Below, one piece after another: positions 42,133-52,907 of a stretch of 64,000 bases of DNA. The position numbers were made by a program, and so were the translations under genes. The stretch comes from Oscillatoriophycideae cyanobacterium NC_groundwater_1537_Pr4_S-0.65um_50_18 (GTDB taxonomy: Bacteria > Cyanobacteriota > Cyanobacteriia > Elainellales > Elainellaceae). The DNA is taken from the NCBI GenBank assembly GCA_016208305.1, contig JACQYI010000060.1, positions 160,888-224,887 on the forward strand. The letters are read 5' to 3'. Numbering within the stretch: position 1 is the first letter of the stretch; the number at the start of each line of letters is the position of its first letter. The notes beneath the pieces were generated by a model. The model was not told where the DNA came from. It did no database searches and saw only the letters and a program-made list of their open reading frames with translations.

Positions 42133-44907
42133 ATGAGTGATTGGCACCAGATTGAAGCTGCTCAGGTCATACAGCAGCTTGGTACAGATAGTGTGATGGG
42201 ATTAAGTACCGATGAAGCCAATCAGCGTCTATCGCAGCAGGGGGCAAACGAACTTATCGCCCAGCCTCCTAAAAGCCCCTGGTTGATGCTGTGGGAACAG
42301 TTGATTGCCACGACGGTGGTCGTGCTGATTGTGGCGGCTGTCGTCTCTGCACTCTTGGGCGACGTAGAAGATGCTCTTGCCATCATGGCGATCGTTGTTT
42401 TCAACGCCATTTTGGGCTTTACACAGGAGTATCAGGCGGGTAAAGAATTTGCAGCCTTGAAAAAGATGGCGATGCCCAAGGCACGCGTTTGCCGATCGCG
42501 CAAATGGCAATCTCTTGAGGCGCGTGAGCTGGTCGTGGGAGACTTGATTCAAATTGAGGATGGCGATCAGATTCCGGCGGATGGTCGGCTGCTAGAAAGC
42601 ATTAATCTGCGGACGCAAGAATCTGCCTTTACGGGAGAAGCGCTGGCCGTCGAAAAAAGTGCAGACATCCTCTCAGGGGATAACCTACCGCTGGGCGATC
42701 GCCACAATATGGTGTTTATGGGCACGGTTGCCACCTATGGGCGGGGCAAAGCCGTTGTGACCGAAACAGGTATGGGGACGGAGTTGGGCAAAATTGCCGA
42801 CTCCATGCAGTCTGTTGAGCAAGAGCAAACGCCCCTGCAAAAGCGGCTGGATCAGTTGGGGAAGCGGCTAGCCCTGGCGGCGATCGGACTGGTGGCCATC
42901 ATCTTTGTGTTTGGGCTGCTGCGAGGAGAAGACTTTAACTCGATGTTTTTAACGGCAGTGAGTTTGGCTGTAGCCGTGATTCCAGAAGGCTTGCCCGCCG
43001 TGGTGACAATTGCCTTGGCGATCGGGGCACGTCGAATGCTGAAGCGACAGGCGTTGATCCGTAAGCTGCCTGCCGTAGAAACCCTGGGATCGGTCACTAC
43101 CATTTGTTCCGATAAAACCGGAACCCTGACCGAAAACCGCATGACTGTAACGATCTTCGCGCTGGCCGGACATCGGGTAGAGCTGAAGGAGAGTTTTGCC
43201 CAAGTCACTTCATTAATGGATGGCAAGGAGTCAACCATTCAGCCCGGATCAGGATCAGAGCTAGATTCACCGATCGCGCTGACGCTGGTGGGCAGCGCTC
43301 TCTGTAATAATGCCTTGCTGGCTGCCGAATCCAGTTCTCCAGATGCCGAAGCCCCTAAGGCGATCGGTGACCCAACAGAAATTGCCTTGGTCGTGGCAGC
43401 AGACCAAATGGGACTAGAGAAATCGGCGCTGGAAAAGATGTTTCCGCGTGTGGCAGAAGCGCCTTTTGACTCCGATCGCAAGCGCATGAGCACCATTCAC
43501 CAATTTGGCGATATTAAGGGATCGCAATCTTCCTTGGTCGGCCAGCTCAGCAGCCTCAGCCAGCTACCCGTAGCGCCATACATTGTGTTTACGAAAGGAG
43601 CCGTTGATGGCTTGCTGCAACAGTCGAGTCAGGTCTGGATGGGCGATCGGACTGAGCCGCTCGACGCAAGCTGGGAAAAACGAATTCGAGAGGCCAACGA
43701 TCAGCTGGCGGCCTCTGGGACTCGCGTTTTGGGTGTGGCGTTTCGCATGCTTGAGCAACTGCCTCAAGGCGCGGCGATCGGAGAGGCGATCGAGCAAGAC
43801 TTGACCTATGTAGGGCTAGTGGGAATGCTCGACCCGGCACGACCCGAAGCCAAGCAAGCAGTGCAAACCTGTACGGATGCGGGCATTCGCACCGTTATGA
43901 TTACGGGCGACCATCCGCTCATGGCGCAGCATATTGCTGAAGATCTAGGCATTTCCAAAGACGGTAAATATCTGACCGGGCAACAAATTTCGCAGCTCTC
44001 GCCCCAGCAGCTTGAAGATCAAGTGGAGTCAGTATCGGTGTATGCGCGGGTTTCGCCTGACCAGAAGCTAAAAATCGTGGAGGCGTTGAAACATCGCGGG
44101 CAAATTGTCTCGATGACCGGAGATGGCGTTAACGATGCGCCTGCCCTCAGCAAAGCCGATATTGGCGTAGCAATGGGGATTGCCGGAACGGATGTGGCCA
44201 AAGAAGCGGCTGATATGGTGCTGCTCAATGACAATTTTTCGACGATCGTAGCGGCTGTAGAAGAAGGGCGCGTCATCTACGATAACATTCGCAAATTTAT
44301 TCGCTATAGCCTGACGGGCAACGTGAGCGGTGTTGTGATTATGTTGTTTGCGCCACTGCTGGCTTTGCCGCTGCCCCTGCAACCCATCCAGATTCTCTGG
44401 ATCAATCTACTGGCAGATGGGCTATTGGCGATCGCCCTGAGCGTAGAGCCTGCTGAAGACAACGTCATGCAGCGTCCTCCCTATGCCCCCAATGAGAGCG
44501 TCTTTAGCCGAGGCATCGGCAGAGATATTATTTGGGTAGGCACCCTAATGGGTGCTGCGTTTTTGTGGCTGGGCTATCACGGCTTCAGCTCAGGGTGGCA
44601 AAACTGGCAGACGCTTGTGTTTGCCACCCTTGCCTTTTCTCGCATGAGTCTAGCTTTTTCTATGCGCTCTGACCGGGAGCTATTGATGCATCGCGGTTTT
44701 TTGACCAATAAGCCGATGCTGCTGGCTGTCGTCACAACATTTGTGTTGCAGATTGCCGTCATTTATCTGCCCTGGATGCAGAGCTTTTTCCATACCCAAG
44801 CGCTGCCCATCGAAGACTTAGCCATTTGTTTGAGCCTCAGCACAATTGGCTTTTGGGCTGTGGAGTTCCAAAAGTTTTTCCGGCGGCGGAGTGACTCCCG
44901 GCTTTAG
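42133..44907 (+). CDS. P-type cation ATPase, P2 (Ca2+/Na+-type, PacL-like)
   Basis: 924 residues. Phosphorylation site D327 in [19 protein letters not shown] actuator loop at about 167-170; PEGLP (284-288) in M4; hinge [36 protein letters not shown]-terminal cation-transporter region and ten membrane helices as in bacterial SERCA-like pumps. Ion specificity (Ca2+ is most likely for cyanobacterial PacL relatives) is inferred. ATG 42133. Confidence 0.94.
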   Translation: MSDWHQIEAAQVIQQLGTDSVMGLSTDEANQRLSQQGANELIAQPPKSPWLMLWEQLIATTVVVLIVAAVVSALLGDVEDALAIMAIVVFNAILGFTQEYQAGKEFAALKKMAMPKARVCRSRKWQSLEARELVVGDLIQIEDGDQIPADGRLLESINLRTQESAFTGEALAVEKSADILSGDNLPLGDRHNMVFMGTVATYGRGKAVVTETGMGTELGKIADSMQSVEQEQTPLQKRLDQLGKRLALAAIGLVAIIFVFGLLRGEDFNSMFLTAVSLAVAVIPEGLPAVVTIALAIGARRMLKRQALIRKLPAVETLGSVTTICSDKTGTLTENRMTVTIFALAGHRVELKESFAQVTSLMDGKESTIQPGSGSELDSPIALTLVGSALCNNALLAAESSSPDAEAPKAIGDPTEIALVVAADQMGLEKSALEKMFPRVAEAPFDSDRKRMSTIHQFGDIKGSQSSLVGQLSSLSQLPVAPYIVFTKGAVDGLLQQSSQVWMGDRTEPLDASWEKRIREANDQLAASGTRVLGVAFRMLEQLPQGAAIGEAIEQDLTYVGLVGMLDPARPEAKQAVQTCTDAGIRTVMITGDHPLMAQHIAEDLGISKDGKYLTGQQISQLSPQQLEDQVESVSVYARVSPDQKLKIVEALKHRGQIVSMTGDGVNDAPALSKADIGVAMGIAGTDVAKEAADMVLLNDNFSTIVAAVEEGRVIYDNIRKFIRYSLTGNVSGVVIMLFAPLLALPLPLQPIQILWINLLADGLLAIALSVEPAEDNVMQRPPYAPNESVFSRGIGRDIIWVGTLMGAAFLWLGYHGFSSGWQNWQTLVFATLAFSRMSLAFSMRSDRELLMHRGFLTNKPMLLAVVTTFVLQIAVIYLPWMQSFFHTQALPIEDLAICLSLSTIGFWAVEFQKFFRRRSDSRL

Positions 44908-44964
44908 GTCTAGCTTTATTTCTTAGGGCTATGATCCTCAGCAGAGCGCAAGTTAAAGACTAGA

Positions 44965-45780
44965 TTATTTGTTCGATCGCCCTTTTGCACGGGAAGGTCT
45001 TTGCCGATTGCGTCCTGACTTTGCGGCTCCCAAACCCGTTGCTGCCACTACAAAATAACCCGCTGAAAGCAAAAAGCCGCTTAGCGTTGCCTGGTTTCTA
45101 GAGTTGCGCATTTGCCCTTGAACCTGATCAAGCGCTTGCTGCTGACGCTGCTTAATTTGCTCCATGCCCTGCGATCGCGCCTTCTCCACTTCTTGATCCA
45201 ACATCTTGGGATCAGCCTTTGCCTTTGCCAGCGTGTCTTTCAACTGCTGCAACTGCGCTGCTTGATCGGCCGGAATCTGGGCGTTGTCGAGCTGCTGCTG
45301 CAACAGCTCAACCTGTTGCTCGTTTGCCAGCAACGCCGATACCTTTTCTCTCTGCTGAGCCAGAGTCGCCTCTAGCTGCTGCTGGGCTTGAGCTGCCTGC
45401 TCATTGATGTTGCGTGTAGAAGCAGCGCTAGACAAACGGCTGCTGTTGAAGTGCAGTGGCACAAATAGCAAAAACACAAGCCCCATCAGTAGCGAAAAGA
45501 TGAGGGAGCCTGTCAGCAAGGCACTGCGATCGAAGAGCGATCGGCCAAACATGCGATCGATCCAGGTGCCAAACACGATAAACGCAATCCCTAATAGGGG
45601 TACTGTGCCACGACCTACCCACTGATTAATCAGATTGACTAGCCAGTCAACATTATTGAAATCAGGCGGAAGCGATAAAACCAGGTAATCAAGCAGCACA
45701 CCCAAAATGAGGATCACACCTGTGAACTTGAGGATGAGGGCAGTATAGCGGCTGGTAGAAGATGAGCTTGCTGCTTGCAT
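44965..45780 (-). CDS. HpsJ-like membrane protein with coiled coil
   Basis: 271 residues. About three hydrophobic helices in the first 115 residues (FTGVILILGVLLDYLVLSL; VPLLGIAFIVFGTWID; SLIFSLLMGLVFLLFVPL), a long Gln/Ala-rich coiled coil (about 125-230), then one more helix (TLSGFLLSAGYFVVAATGLGAA) and a very basic tail. The layout matches HpsJ-like proteins, which affect hormogonium motility and polysaccharide in filamentous cyanobacteria. Similarity is from recollection. Convergent with the P-type ATPase. ATG 45780. Confidence 0.72.
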   Translation of the reverse strand: MQAASSSSTSRYTALILKFTGVILILGVLLDYLVLSLPPDFNNVDWLVNLINQWVGRGTVPLLGIAFIVFGTWIDRMFGRSLFDRSALLTGSLIFSLLMGLVFLLFVPLHFNSSRLSSAASTRNINEQAAQAQQQLEATLAQQREKVSALLANEQQVELLQQQLDNAQIPADQAAQLQQLKDTLAKAKADPKMLDQEVEKARSQGMEQIKQRQQQALDQVQGQMRNSRNQATLSGFLLSAGYFVVAATGLGAAKSGRNRQRPSRAKGRSNK

Positions 45781-46736
45781 AGTGGCAAAGGGAAAAAGGG
45801 CGTAAACAGTAGGATCTTGATCTAAAAAGCGAGTCGGATGGCTTCAGGGTTTCAAAAAATAGAATTCCCTGCAAAATCATAATTGTCTCAAGTCACATAT
45901 GTTACAGGCCGCATAGGCCACAGGTCACATATGTGACGTTGCTGATCTTTGGGCTAATCTCTGGGCTGAACCTTCTTGGAGAGCAGCGCAGATGATCTCT
46001 CTAACTAAAAATCTATTCCCCACAGGCTTTAAGTCCATACAAGCCTTTATAAGCTGAATGTGTGACTCAAGAGCCAAGCCTATTATAAACGGCAGACTAT
46101 ACGCTACAAAATTAGGCCGGGATAAGGTTGGCTCTAAAAACCTTGCAGAGTACGGTTTCTAATAGAGGCAAGCCCCTAGCGTTATTAATAACAGCCTTTC
46201 TACGAAACGCGGATTGCAGAATCTAGACGGAAGGGCGATCGCTCCTTTGCGGGGCAAGAGGCAGGTGATGCTGATTTGAGCGATGGATTGTTTACACGCG
46301 AGAGGGCACTCTCCCCAGATTGAACTTTTTATTTTTTAGCAGTACTTAAAACTCTCCTGATGGGAACTCTAGGCTTCTGGAGACTGTCGGTACTTCCGCT
46401 TTTTTCTCAGATTCACGCGCCAGAGCGCTCTGTACGTCAATCTAATCGAAACTTTGCCTGATTGCTGCGTGGCTCTCTAGCAAAAGTGCTCGAACCCGAT
46501 CTCCTATGGCGATATTAGCCTTGCAGACTGCAAAATCTTGCCCGATTTGCCAGCCTGTATCCCGTTCTCCTAGTTAGTTTTATGCCACTTACATTGGAAC
46601 TTTATAAAAGTCTGACCTAGTTCAAAGATTAGGCGAATCCACGGACTTTCACTACCAGCCTCTTAGGAGTGACCACTATAGTTTCAGTAATGATGACTAG
46701 CCCCCAATCGGTTACCTGTAAGGAGCACTGCAACCC
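45781..46736. other. Gene-free 950-bp spacer with a CRP-like palindrome
   Basis: No gene seen. Contains gtcacatatgtgac (45924-45937), a perfect 14-bp palindrome, and a related tcacatatgttac about 30 bases earlier (45893-45905). These look like regulator sites shared by the divergent HpsJ-like and sugar transferase genes, but no regulator can be assigned. The rest would be an unusually long leader for the sugar transferase. Confidence 0.45.
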
Positions 46737-47432
46737 GTGATTACCACCTCTGATTTCCTGAAATCCTCGCCACTCGACTCATCTATGCTGGCTCGCCCAC
46801 AAGAGATTTCCAATACCAAGCAGGTGCATCCTTCGGTTACGAGTAAGGCTAAGCGCCTGATGGACATTGTCGGCGCACTGGTCGGCTTAGCTATCACGAC
46901 GCTGGTTGCCATCCCTGTGGCGATCGCGACCCGATTTGATGATCCCGGTCCAATTTTCTACAGCCAAATTCGCTGTGGTCTCAACGGCAAAACTTTCCGC
47001 ATCTGGAAGTTTCGCTCTATGGTCAAAGATGCCGATCGCCTTAAGCACCTCGTACATAACGAAGCAAAGGGCAATATTTTCAAAAACCGTAACGATCCCA
47101 GAATTACTCGTGTAGGCCGCTTCTTGCGCAAGACCAGCCTAGATGAGCTACCCCAATTTTGGAATGTGCTGAAAGGTGAAATGAGCTTGGTTGGAACTCG
47201 CCCACCCACAGTTGACGAAGTCATGAAATACGAGCGCCATCACTTTCAACGCCTCGTTGTTAAACCTGGTATCACAGGTGAATGGCAAGCTAACGGTCGC
47301 TCTACCGTAGAAGATTTTGAACAAATTGTACAGATGGATCTGGCTTATCAGGAAAAATGGTCTGTAGCTTACGACTTCATCCTGATTTTCAAGACCATCA
47401 AGGCAGTCCTGGTGAAAGACGGAGCCTTCTAA
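46737..47432 (+). CDS. Polyprenyl-phosphate sugar-1-phosphate transferase (bacterial sugar transferase)
   Basis: 231 residues. Membrane-entry helix KRLMDIVGALVGLAITTLVAIPVAIATRF, then the catalytic core of monotopic phosphoglycosyl transferases: DDPGPIFYSQIRCGLNGKTFRIWKFRSMVKDAD, RVGRFLRKTSLDELPQFWNVLKGEMSLVGTRPPTVDEV, and RLVVKPGITGEWQANGR. It transfers a sugar-1-phosphate to undecaprenyl phosphate to start exopolysaccharide or O-antigen synthesis. The start is a GTG at 46737 with AAGGAG eleven bases upstream. The N-terminal 45 residues are hydrophilic. A clear terminator follows. Confidence 0.93.
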   Translation: MITTSDFLKSSPLDSSMLARPQEISNTKQVHPSVTSKAKRLMDIVGALVGLAITTLVAIPVAIATRFDDPGPIFYSQIRCGLNGKTFRIWKFRSMVKDADRLKHLVHNEAKGNIFKNRNDPRITRVGRFLRKTSLDELPQFWNVLKGEMSLVGTRPPTVDEVMKYERHHFQRLVVKPGITGEWQANGRSTVEDFEQIVQMDLAYQEKWSVAYDFILIFKTIKAVLVKDGAF

Positions 47433-47517
47433 GGTTCTGGACAGACAGAAACCGATGTAGAAATAAGTTTTGCAGAGTGTGTGGATCTGGCTAGGTTTGA
47501 GTCTTCATAACCTCCGT

Positions 47518-47550
47518 CCCCCAAGATTGGCTAGATCTTGGGGGCTTTTT
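47518..47550 (+). terminator. Rho-independent terminator of the sugar transferase gene
   Basis: Stem cccccaagat / atcttggggg (47518-47527, 47535-47544) followed by cttttt. This is the only clear classical terminator with a T-run in the window. Confidence 0.85.
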
Positions 47551-47631
47551 ATATCTAGTTTCAGTCGATCGCAAATTAGGGTTTTGTGGCGCGCTCCGCG
47601 CCTTTGAAATCCAGCATTAAGAAATAAAAGT

Positions 47632-48324
47632 CTAAGCTTTTGGAATTAACTGCTTTTGCAGAGCCACAACAACAGCCTGAGTTCGATCGCGCACTTCTAG
47701 CTTGTGCAAAATGGCGTGAACGTGAACCCGGACAGTGCCAGGCGTGATGTAAAGCGTAGCGGCAATTTCCTGATTGGTTTTTCCAGTCGCCAGCAGCGTC
47801 AAAATCTCTAACTCACGCTGAGTCAGCGGATTAGATAACGCAGCGCCCGTAGGCTCAACGGCTTCACCCTCAACGCGATGGCTCTCAAGAGTGTGGCTCT
47901 CAAACGTCGATCGAATTTCCTGAGTGGCCGTTTGATCCCACCAGGAAGCGCCAGCCGCTACCGATCGCATAGCCAGCACCAATTTCTCAGCCGCCACACC
48001 TTTGAGGCAGTATCCCTGTGCTCCGGCTTCAATTAACCGAGCGATCAGCGCCGACTGGGAGTGAGAGGTCAGTATGAGAATCGGCAGTTGAGGATGCTGC
48101 TGCTTGAGATGGCGACAGGCTTCGATACCGCCAATTCCAGGTAGACCCACATCTAGCAGCACCACGTCAAAGGGCTGCTGACTGGCTAACTCGATCGCGG
48201 TTTCCCCATCTTCTGCCTCAGCGATCGTGGCTACTCCCGGCTCTTTTTGCAGCCGCACCTGTAGCCCTAGCCGAAACAGCTCATCATCCTCGACGAGCAA
48301 AATGCGCAATCCGGTAGGAGTCAT
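47632..48324 (-). CDS. NarL/FixJ-family response regulator
   Basis: 230 residues. Receiver domain with VEDDELFRLG, phospho-acceptor D58 (FDVVLLDVGLPG), T88-like ILTSHSQ and K108 region CLKG; LuxR-type HTH at the C terminus: LTQRELEILTLLATGKTNQEIAATLYITPGTVRVHVHAILHKLEVRDRTQAVVVAL. No sensor kinase is adjacent. The gene begins 16 bases after the ruvB stop on the same strand, so it is likely in one transcript with ruvB. ATG 48324. Confidence 0.93.
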   Translation of the reverse strand: MTPTGLRILLVEDDELFRLGLQVRLQKEPGVATIAEAEDGETAIELASQQPFDVVLLDVGLPGIGGIEACRHLKQQHPQLPILILTSHSQSALIARLIEAGAQGYCLKGVAAEKLVLAMRSVAAGASWWDQTATQEIRSTFESHTLESHRVEGEAVEPTGAALSNPLTQRELEILTLLATGKTNQEIAATLYITPGTVRVHVHAILHKLEVRDRTQAVVVALQKQLIPKA

Positions 48325-48339
48325 ATTGAGCGAACTGGG

Positions 48340-49554
48340 TTAACCCCCTAACAATACCAATTGATTGTCTGGGGGTTGATATCCCAAATGCTTCCAGGCG
48401 GCAGGCGTAGCAATGCGACCGCGAGGAGTCCGTTGCAGATAGCCAATTTGCATCAGATAGGGTTCGTAGACTTCCTCGATAGTCTGAGGATCTTCGCCTG
48501 TGACGGCAGCTAGGGTATCGAGACCCACCGGACGACCGCCAAAGCTCTCGATCATAACGGTTAACATGCGTCGATCAGTCCAATCTAAGCCGCAAGGATC
48601 AACACTAAACCGCTCTAAAGCTTCGGCTGCGATCGCCCCAGTAATATTGGCTCCATCGACTTTAACTTCTACATAGTCGCGCACACGCCGCAGGAGCCGA
48701 TTGGCAATTCGAGGGGTGCCTCTAGCGCGCCGCGCAATTTCTGCTGCGCCTTCGGGGGTGATGGCGGTCGAGAGGATGTCTGCTGTGCGCAAAACGATCG
48801 GCGTTAGCTCGTCTAGCTCATAAAACCGCAGACGCTGGATTAAGCCAAAGCGATCGCGCAAGGGCGAAGTGAGCGCACCGACTTTGGTGGTTGCCCCCAC
48901 TAGCGTAAAAGGCTCTAGGGTGAGGCTGCGAGTTTTGGCGCTTTGACCTTTGCCGATCGTAATGTCTAGCCGGAAATCTTCCATTGCCGCATACAAAATT
49001 TCTTCTGTCACCATCGGCAACCGATGAATCTCATCAATAAACAGAATGTCTCCGGGCTGCATCCCCACCAAAAGTCCCGCAATGTCTCGCGGTCGCTCTA
49101 GGGCTGGAGCCGTCGTCACGCGGCAATTCACCTGCATTTCCTCAGCCAAGATCAGCGCCATCGTCGTTTTGCCCAATCCAGGTGGCCCATAAAGCAGCAG
49201 ATGATCTAGCGTTTCGCTACGTTTTTTGGCCGCTTTGATGGCAATCTCTAGGACTTCCTTCAGATCTTTTTGCCCAATGTAGTCAGCAAGGCGCTTGGGG
49301 CGCAGACTTTCCTCTGGCTTGCCCATCTCATCTGGACGTGCCGCCGATTGCAGCAAATCAATCTCTTCTGACGGCTCAAACTTCGCTGGCCTATGGTCAA
49401 GCGAGTCTTTAGCGGCCAATAGAGGAGCATCTTGAGTAGAATCTGGGGCAGAATCTTGGGGGGACGAAGGCGGCTTTCGCCGTTTGCGATCGCCTTTCGC
49501 CTCATCGCTCCGCTGATCGTCAGGATCGGGTTGCTTAGAGGAAATAATTGCCAT
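48340..49554 (-). CDS. ruvB: Holliday junction branch migration helicase RuvB
   Basis: 404 residues. AAA+ motor of RuvABC: Walker [22 protein letters not shown], Walker [40 protein letters not shown] at the start of the core, sensor [18 protein letters not shown], and arginine finger region [19 protein letters not shown]-terminal winged helix [42 protein letters not shown]. About 70 extra N-terminal residues are charged and Pro/Ser-rich, as in other cyanobacterial RuvB. ATG 49554 (MAIISSKQ); ATG 49563 is also possible. Confidence 0.96.
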   Translation of the reverse strand: MAIISSKQPDPDDQRSDEAKGDRKRRKPPSSPQDSAPDSTQDAPLLAAKDSLDHRPAKFEPSEEIDLLQSAARPDEMGKPEESLRPKRLADYIGQKDLKEVLEIAIKAAKKRSETLDHLLLYGPPGLGKTTMALILAEEMQVNCRVTTAPALERPRDIAGLLVGMQPGDILFIDEIHRLPMVTEEILYAAMEDFRLDITIGKGQSAKTRSLTLEPFTLVGATTKVGALTSPLRDRFGLIQRLRFYELDELTPIVLRTADILSTAITPEGAAEIARRARGTPRIANRLLRRVRDYVEVKVDGANITGAIAAEALERFSVDPCGLDWTDRRMLTVMIESFGGRPVGLDTLAAVTGEDPQTIEEVYEPYLMQIGYLQRTPRGRIATPAAWKHLGYQPPDNQLVLLGG

Positions 49555-49822
49555 AATTAACATGGTACAGGCGTATTCAGATTTTAGTCGATTCCTCAAT
49601 AGAGTTGTGAGAAATCTGCTATGAGATTTTGCCGTCGTGTCTCCCTCCTCTCGTAGCATTTAGAGGCTCCCCCAACGGCCAGATGCGCCCCGTAATGCCT
49701 AAAGTCCAAAAACTCTGGGCATGTTTTAAGATGGCTAGGCAGGAGGTCATATTTTCTGCCCGCAGTCTGGAAAGGATCAATCTTTAAGCTATCTAGAGTA
49801 CTTACACAATTCATTAGCTCTT

Positions 49823-50365
49823 ATGGATGACTCTTCAGCAGTGCCCGATGCCATTACCTTTGAGCAGGCGATCGCCCTGACGCAAGCGCTGATGGCAGAC
49901 ATAGAGTTAGGAAACTTATCAGAAGACCAAATTCAATCCACAATTGCGGCTTTGGTCGCCAGCGAAAATGGCGCACGCGGATTTTTTGTTACCTACTTGA
50001 CGGATGATCGAACCTTGGCTGATTCCCCTTCAACAGCCGTTGTTCGAGCGTTGCAATCGGCTCCTGAAACTGTGGCAGAACTGCTGGTGAAAAATTTGGC
50101 CATGTCTACCGCTATGGCGATCGCCCATCGACGTAGCCAAAATGAGGCGATTGCCCAAGGCTCAGATCGCGTGCAGCAGAGGACTGTCAAGCTGATCGAT
50201 CTCGTAGAACTGCCGGAGGTTAACCAAAAAGCTCAAAAGCTTCAGCAAAGTGCCGCTACAGGAACGGGAGACTATCAGGCATTTCTCGATCGCTGGGGCT
50301 ACGACGCTGAACAGCGCCAACAGATTATGGCGGTGCTTCAGACCGTCAAGCATGTGAATCCATAA
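49823..50365 (+). CDS. Protein of unknown function, helical
   Basis: 180 residues with no recognised domain. Composition is normal for this genome, with conserved-looking helices (FEQAIALTQALMADIELGNLSEDQIQSTIAALVASENGARGFFVTYLTDDRTLAD; VKNLAMSTAMAIAHRR). The repeat-like ending DYQAFLDRWGYDAEQRQQIMAVLQ suggests a helical bundle. No signal or membrane segment. Divergent from ruvB. The gene after it codes a small membrane protein; operon status uncertain. Confidence 0.6.
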   Translation: MDDSSAVPDAITFEQAIALTQALMADIELGNLSEDQIQSTIAALVASENGARGFFVTYLTDDRTLADSPSTAVVRALQSAPETVAELLVKNLAMSTAMAIAHRRSQNEAIAQGSDRVQQRTVKLIDLVELPEVNQKAQKLQQSAATGTGDYQAFLDRWGYDAEQRQQIMAVLQTVKHVNP

Positions 50366-50486
50366 GCCTGGATTGTTGCAACCGATCGAGCCAGCTTCAA
50401 AAAAATCTTTGATTTGATCAACCCTAACCGCTTCAATGTAGAAATATAGCGATCTAGAACCGTGGCGATCGAGCCGCTAAGCCCCT

Positions 50487-50912
50487 ATGGAGCAGATACT
50501 CAGCAACCGAATTGTCGATCAAGTGCTAAACAGCCTGACTGCACCTTTGCAAAAATGGCTGGCGGCTCATCCCACAGGGTACTGGTTGGTTTCTCATCCC
50601 CTCTGGCTAGTGGGTCTGATCTTGATCGGCTTGCTGCTGCTATCGGGTTTGTTTGGGGCGATCGCGCAGCTTACCCAAAAGCTGTGGATCTTTGTTCTTC
50701 AAGCGCCTTTGCTGCTAACCCGCTGGATTTTTGCTGCAATCTTTCAACTGCTTGGGGCAATTTTTCGCTGGAAGGGCAAGACTGAAAAGCCTGTAGAAAA
50801 TGCTCAGCAACAGCGGCTAGATGAAATTCTGTCTCGATTAGAAGTGCTAAAGCAAGAGCAGGATGATTTGATGAAAGAGGCAAAAGCCATCCTTACGACC
50901 ATTCGGCTGTAG
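50487..50912 (+). CDS. Small membrane protein with C-terminal coiled coil
   Basis: 141 residues. Two or three hydrophobic stretches (WLVSHPLWLVGLILIGLLLLSGLFGAIAQL; LWIFVLQAPLLLTRWIFAAIFQLLGAIF) are followed by a charged coiled coil (QQQRLDEILSRLEVLKQEQDDLMKEAKAIL). I do not recognise the family. ATG 50487 lies 122 bases after the preceding gene. Confidence 0.6.
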   Translation: MEQILSNRIVDQVLNSLTAPLQKWLAAHPTGYWLVSHPLWLVGLILIGLLLLSGLFGAIAQLTQKLWIFVLQAPLLLTRWIFAAIFQLLGAIFRWKGKTEKPVENAQQQRLDEILSRLEVLKQEQDDLMKEAKAILTTIRL

Positions 50913-51073
50913 CCATTAGCCCAAAACCCGATCTCATCCCTCTTCTTGAGAATCGGTTGAGTCGAGCAGCGTGAAATTTAACATTAAAGCAGTTTGTATA
51001 AGCTTATGTGAAACCCTGCCTACGAGATTTTAGGGATTTCAGCAGCTTTGTCGGTTTAATAGGGCGATCGCTC

Positions 51074-51409
51074 CTAAGCCGCTGCTTTAACAACATACTT
51101 TGCGGTAATCTTCCATTTAGAATCGCCTGTTGCGGTAGGAATAAATTTGTATTCTCCGCTAGATTCGTTTGGCGCAATCATTTCGCCGCGAGCCACAAGA
51201 GTCTCGCCTTGGAAAAGACCCAAACGACCGTCACCTGCTGTCAGTCGGACTTGCAGTGGCTTTGAGTTCTTTGGCTGAAAATCCAATATGCGGTTCTCAG
51301 GATTTAAAATAACGGTCTTGACTACGGTTCGATCTAGACAAATCTGTAGTTTTATAGCTTGCTTACAATTGTGTTTGATCTGGGTCAGCATTAAAACATA
51401 GGAAGGCAT
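51074..51409 (-). CDS. Small beta-rich protein of unknown function
   Basis: 111 residues. The second half alternates short strands (KPLQVRLTAGDGRLGLFQGETLVARGEMIAPNESSGEYKFIPTATGDSKWKITAKYVVKAA). Start is uncertain: ATG 51409 lacks a ribosome binding site, ATG 51391 is an alternative. No signal peptide is obvious. Isolated between convergent or distant genes; a repeat-rich spacer lies upstream. Confidence 0.45.
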   Translation of the reverse strand: MPSYVLMLTQIKHNCKQAIKLQICLDRTVVKTVILNPENRILDFQPKNSKPLQVRLTAGDGRLGLFQGETLVARGEMIAPNESSGEYKFIPTATGDSKWKITAKYVVKAAA

Positions 51410-52088
51410 CGGACTGTTCTCAATGGGTAGATTATAGGTTCAACTTGAGTAGCTCTTGTGTTATTTCTCAGGATGAGATAAGAACTCATCGATAGTAGAA
51501 CTATCTTTCAGAATCTTCCTGAGTGCTATTCCCCGTATAGGTAATCTATAGTCTTTCTTTAATTGTAAAATAATAGTGCAAGGTAAACCTCAGCTCGACA
51601 TTAAAGGTACCCTTAAGGGTGCTTTTACAGAGCGATATCTCTCGCTTATACTGGGGCTATTGCTATCTCAAGACTCTGAGGAGAAGGGCGATCGAGCTAT
51701 TCAGCCCTATGACTTTCTAAACTATGAATTACGGGCTATGAATTGCAGGCTATGAATTGCAGGCTATGAATTGTGGGCTATGAATCTATCGGTAAATTTG
51801 CAAAACATTATGCAGATATCTACTCCTCGTAGCCTGCCAAAGCATCGCCTATCTATTGCTTTAGTTTCTGCTTAAGGTATGCGGCAGAGTTCACTTACTG
51901 ATGTTGTAATCCAATCATTTATTGCTTGAACAACTGGCGTAGTTTGTCGTTCAAGCAATATAGCTTTAATCCTTGAGCTTAGGACATCTTTGAAGGCGCT
52001 CTCCACGCACCCTCAAAAATGTCCCCATCCTAACCGCTGTGAATACAGCCCTGACATAACGTTGATGTTTATAAGTAGAGGCAGGCTG
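51410..52088. other. Gene-free spacer of about 680 bp
   Basis: Contains a 14-bp tandem repeat (51722-51786) and AT-rich sequence. A short minus-strand frame at 51966-52166 mostly opposes the comFB start and is not supported. Confidence 0.45.
51722..51786. repeat. 14-bp tandem repeat, five copies
   Basis: ctatgaattgcagg-like units begin at 51722, 51736, 51750, 51764 and 51778; copies 2 and 3 are identical, others have a few changes. Confidence 0.9.
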
Positions 52089-52382
52089 ATGCGTTCCACG
52101 ACTGTAAATTACCAAAACGTAATTGAGATTCTCGTGGCTGGAGAGGTCGATCGCCAGATTCGCCATCTACCGCCCCAACTCGTGGCCTACATCAAACCTG
52201 AAGATGTCATGGCTTATGCGCTTAACCGCCTGCCACCTTTATATGCCACCAGCCTTGAAGGGCGAGAGCGGCAGCAGCACCATGCAAAAACCCAGCTTCT
52301 GGAGAAAATTGTGATTGCGGTGCGTCAGGGCATTGCTGCCGTACAGCAAGATCCCATTAAAGTGAAGACTCCTCTGGAATGA
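52089..52382 (+). CDS. ComFB-family protein
   Basis: 97 residues starting MRSTTVNYQNVIEILVAGEVDRQIRHLPPQLVAYIKPEDVMAYALNRLPPLYATSLEGRERQQHHAKTQLLEKIVIAVRQGI. The late-competence ComFB fold (conserved EI-V-E-D-Q and ALNRLPPLYATS) is clear. ComFB proteins have been reported as cyclic di-nucleotide (c-di-GMP/c-di-AMP) receptors, including CdgR in Nostoc. ATG 52089 has AGAGG ten bases upstream; longer starts to 51990 exist but are unlikely. A hairpin follows 260 bases downstream. Confidence 0.85.
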   Translation: MRSTTVNYQNVIEILVAGEVDRQIRHLPPQLVAYIKPEDVMAYALNRLPPLYATSLEGRERQQHHAKTQLLEKIVIAVRQGIAAVQQDPIKVKTPLE

Positions 52383-52641
52383 CCGCTACAGGCGTTACAA
52401 AAAAATACTCCGTCACCTGCGCCTATATTTTTGGCGCGATCGCAAAGAAACGATAAAGTTCTGTCACTGACCTGCCACAAAACAATTAATGTAGCTAAAA
52501 TCGATATAATTCAATAGCATCTACGTATAAATACGAGGTCGGGTTAGAGAAAATATCAACTTATGCCCTTAAAACAATTGAGAGCACTGTTCTAAAACGG
52601 CTGCTTGTTTTTTAGAGATGGATGCTTTAATTTATCCACGA

Positions 52642-52690
52642 CCTAGATGTTATTTGAAGCTTACAGCTTGAGCCTCAAATAACATCTAGG
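52642..52690 (+). terminator. 16-bp-arm hairpin
   Basis: Arms cctagatgttatttga (52642-52657) and tcaaataacatctagg (52675-52690) are exact complements; the loop agcttacagcttgagcc has a weak inner stem. It lies in a 525-bp gene-free spacer after comFB. Confidence 0.65.
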
Positions 52691-52907
52691 CTGAGCTTTT
52701 GTGCTGAACTTCGCGTAGCGCAAAGCACCAGTAGGCTGATTTTTTCCAGGAGGCTAATTTTTAATGCCTAGAGAGTCTGGAGAAGTGGGCTTACTGTAAC
52801 ATCGTGGAATCTTTGGGTATGAGTCTGGTTATTTTTTAGAAAATTGCTGTTTGAAAAAAGAGTCTTGCGGCGACTCTCTTTGCGGCTTAGCTATTGTGAG
52901 TGCCATT

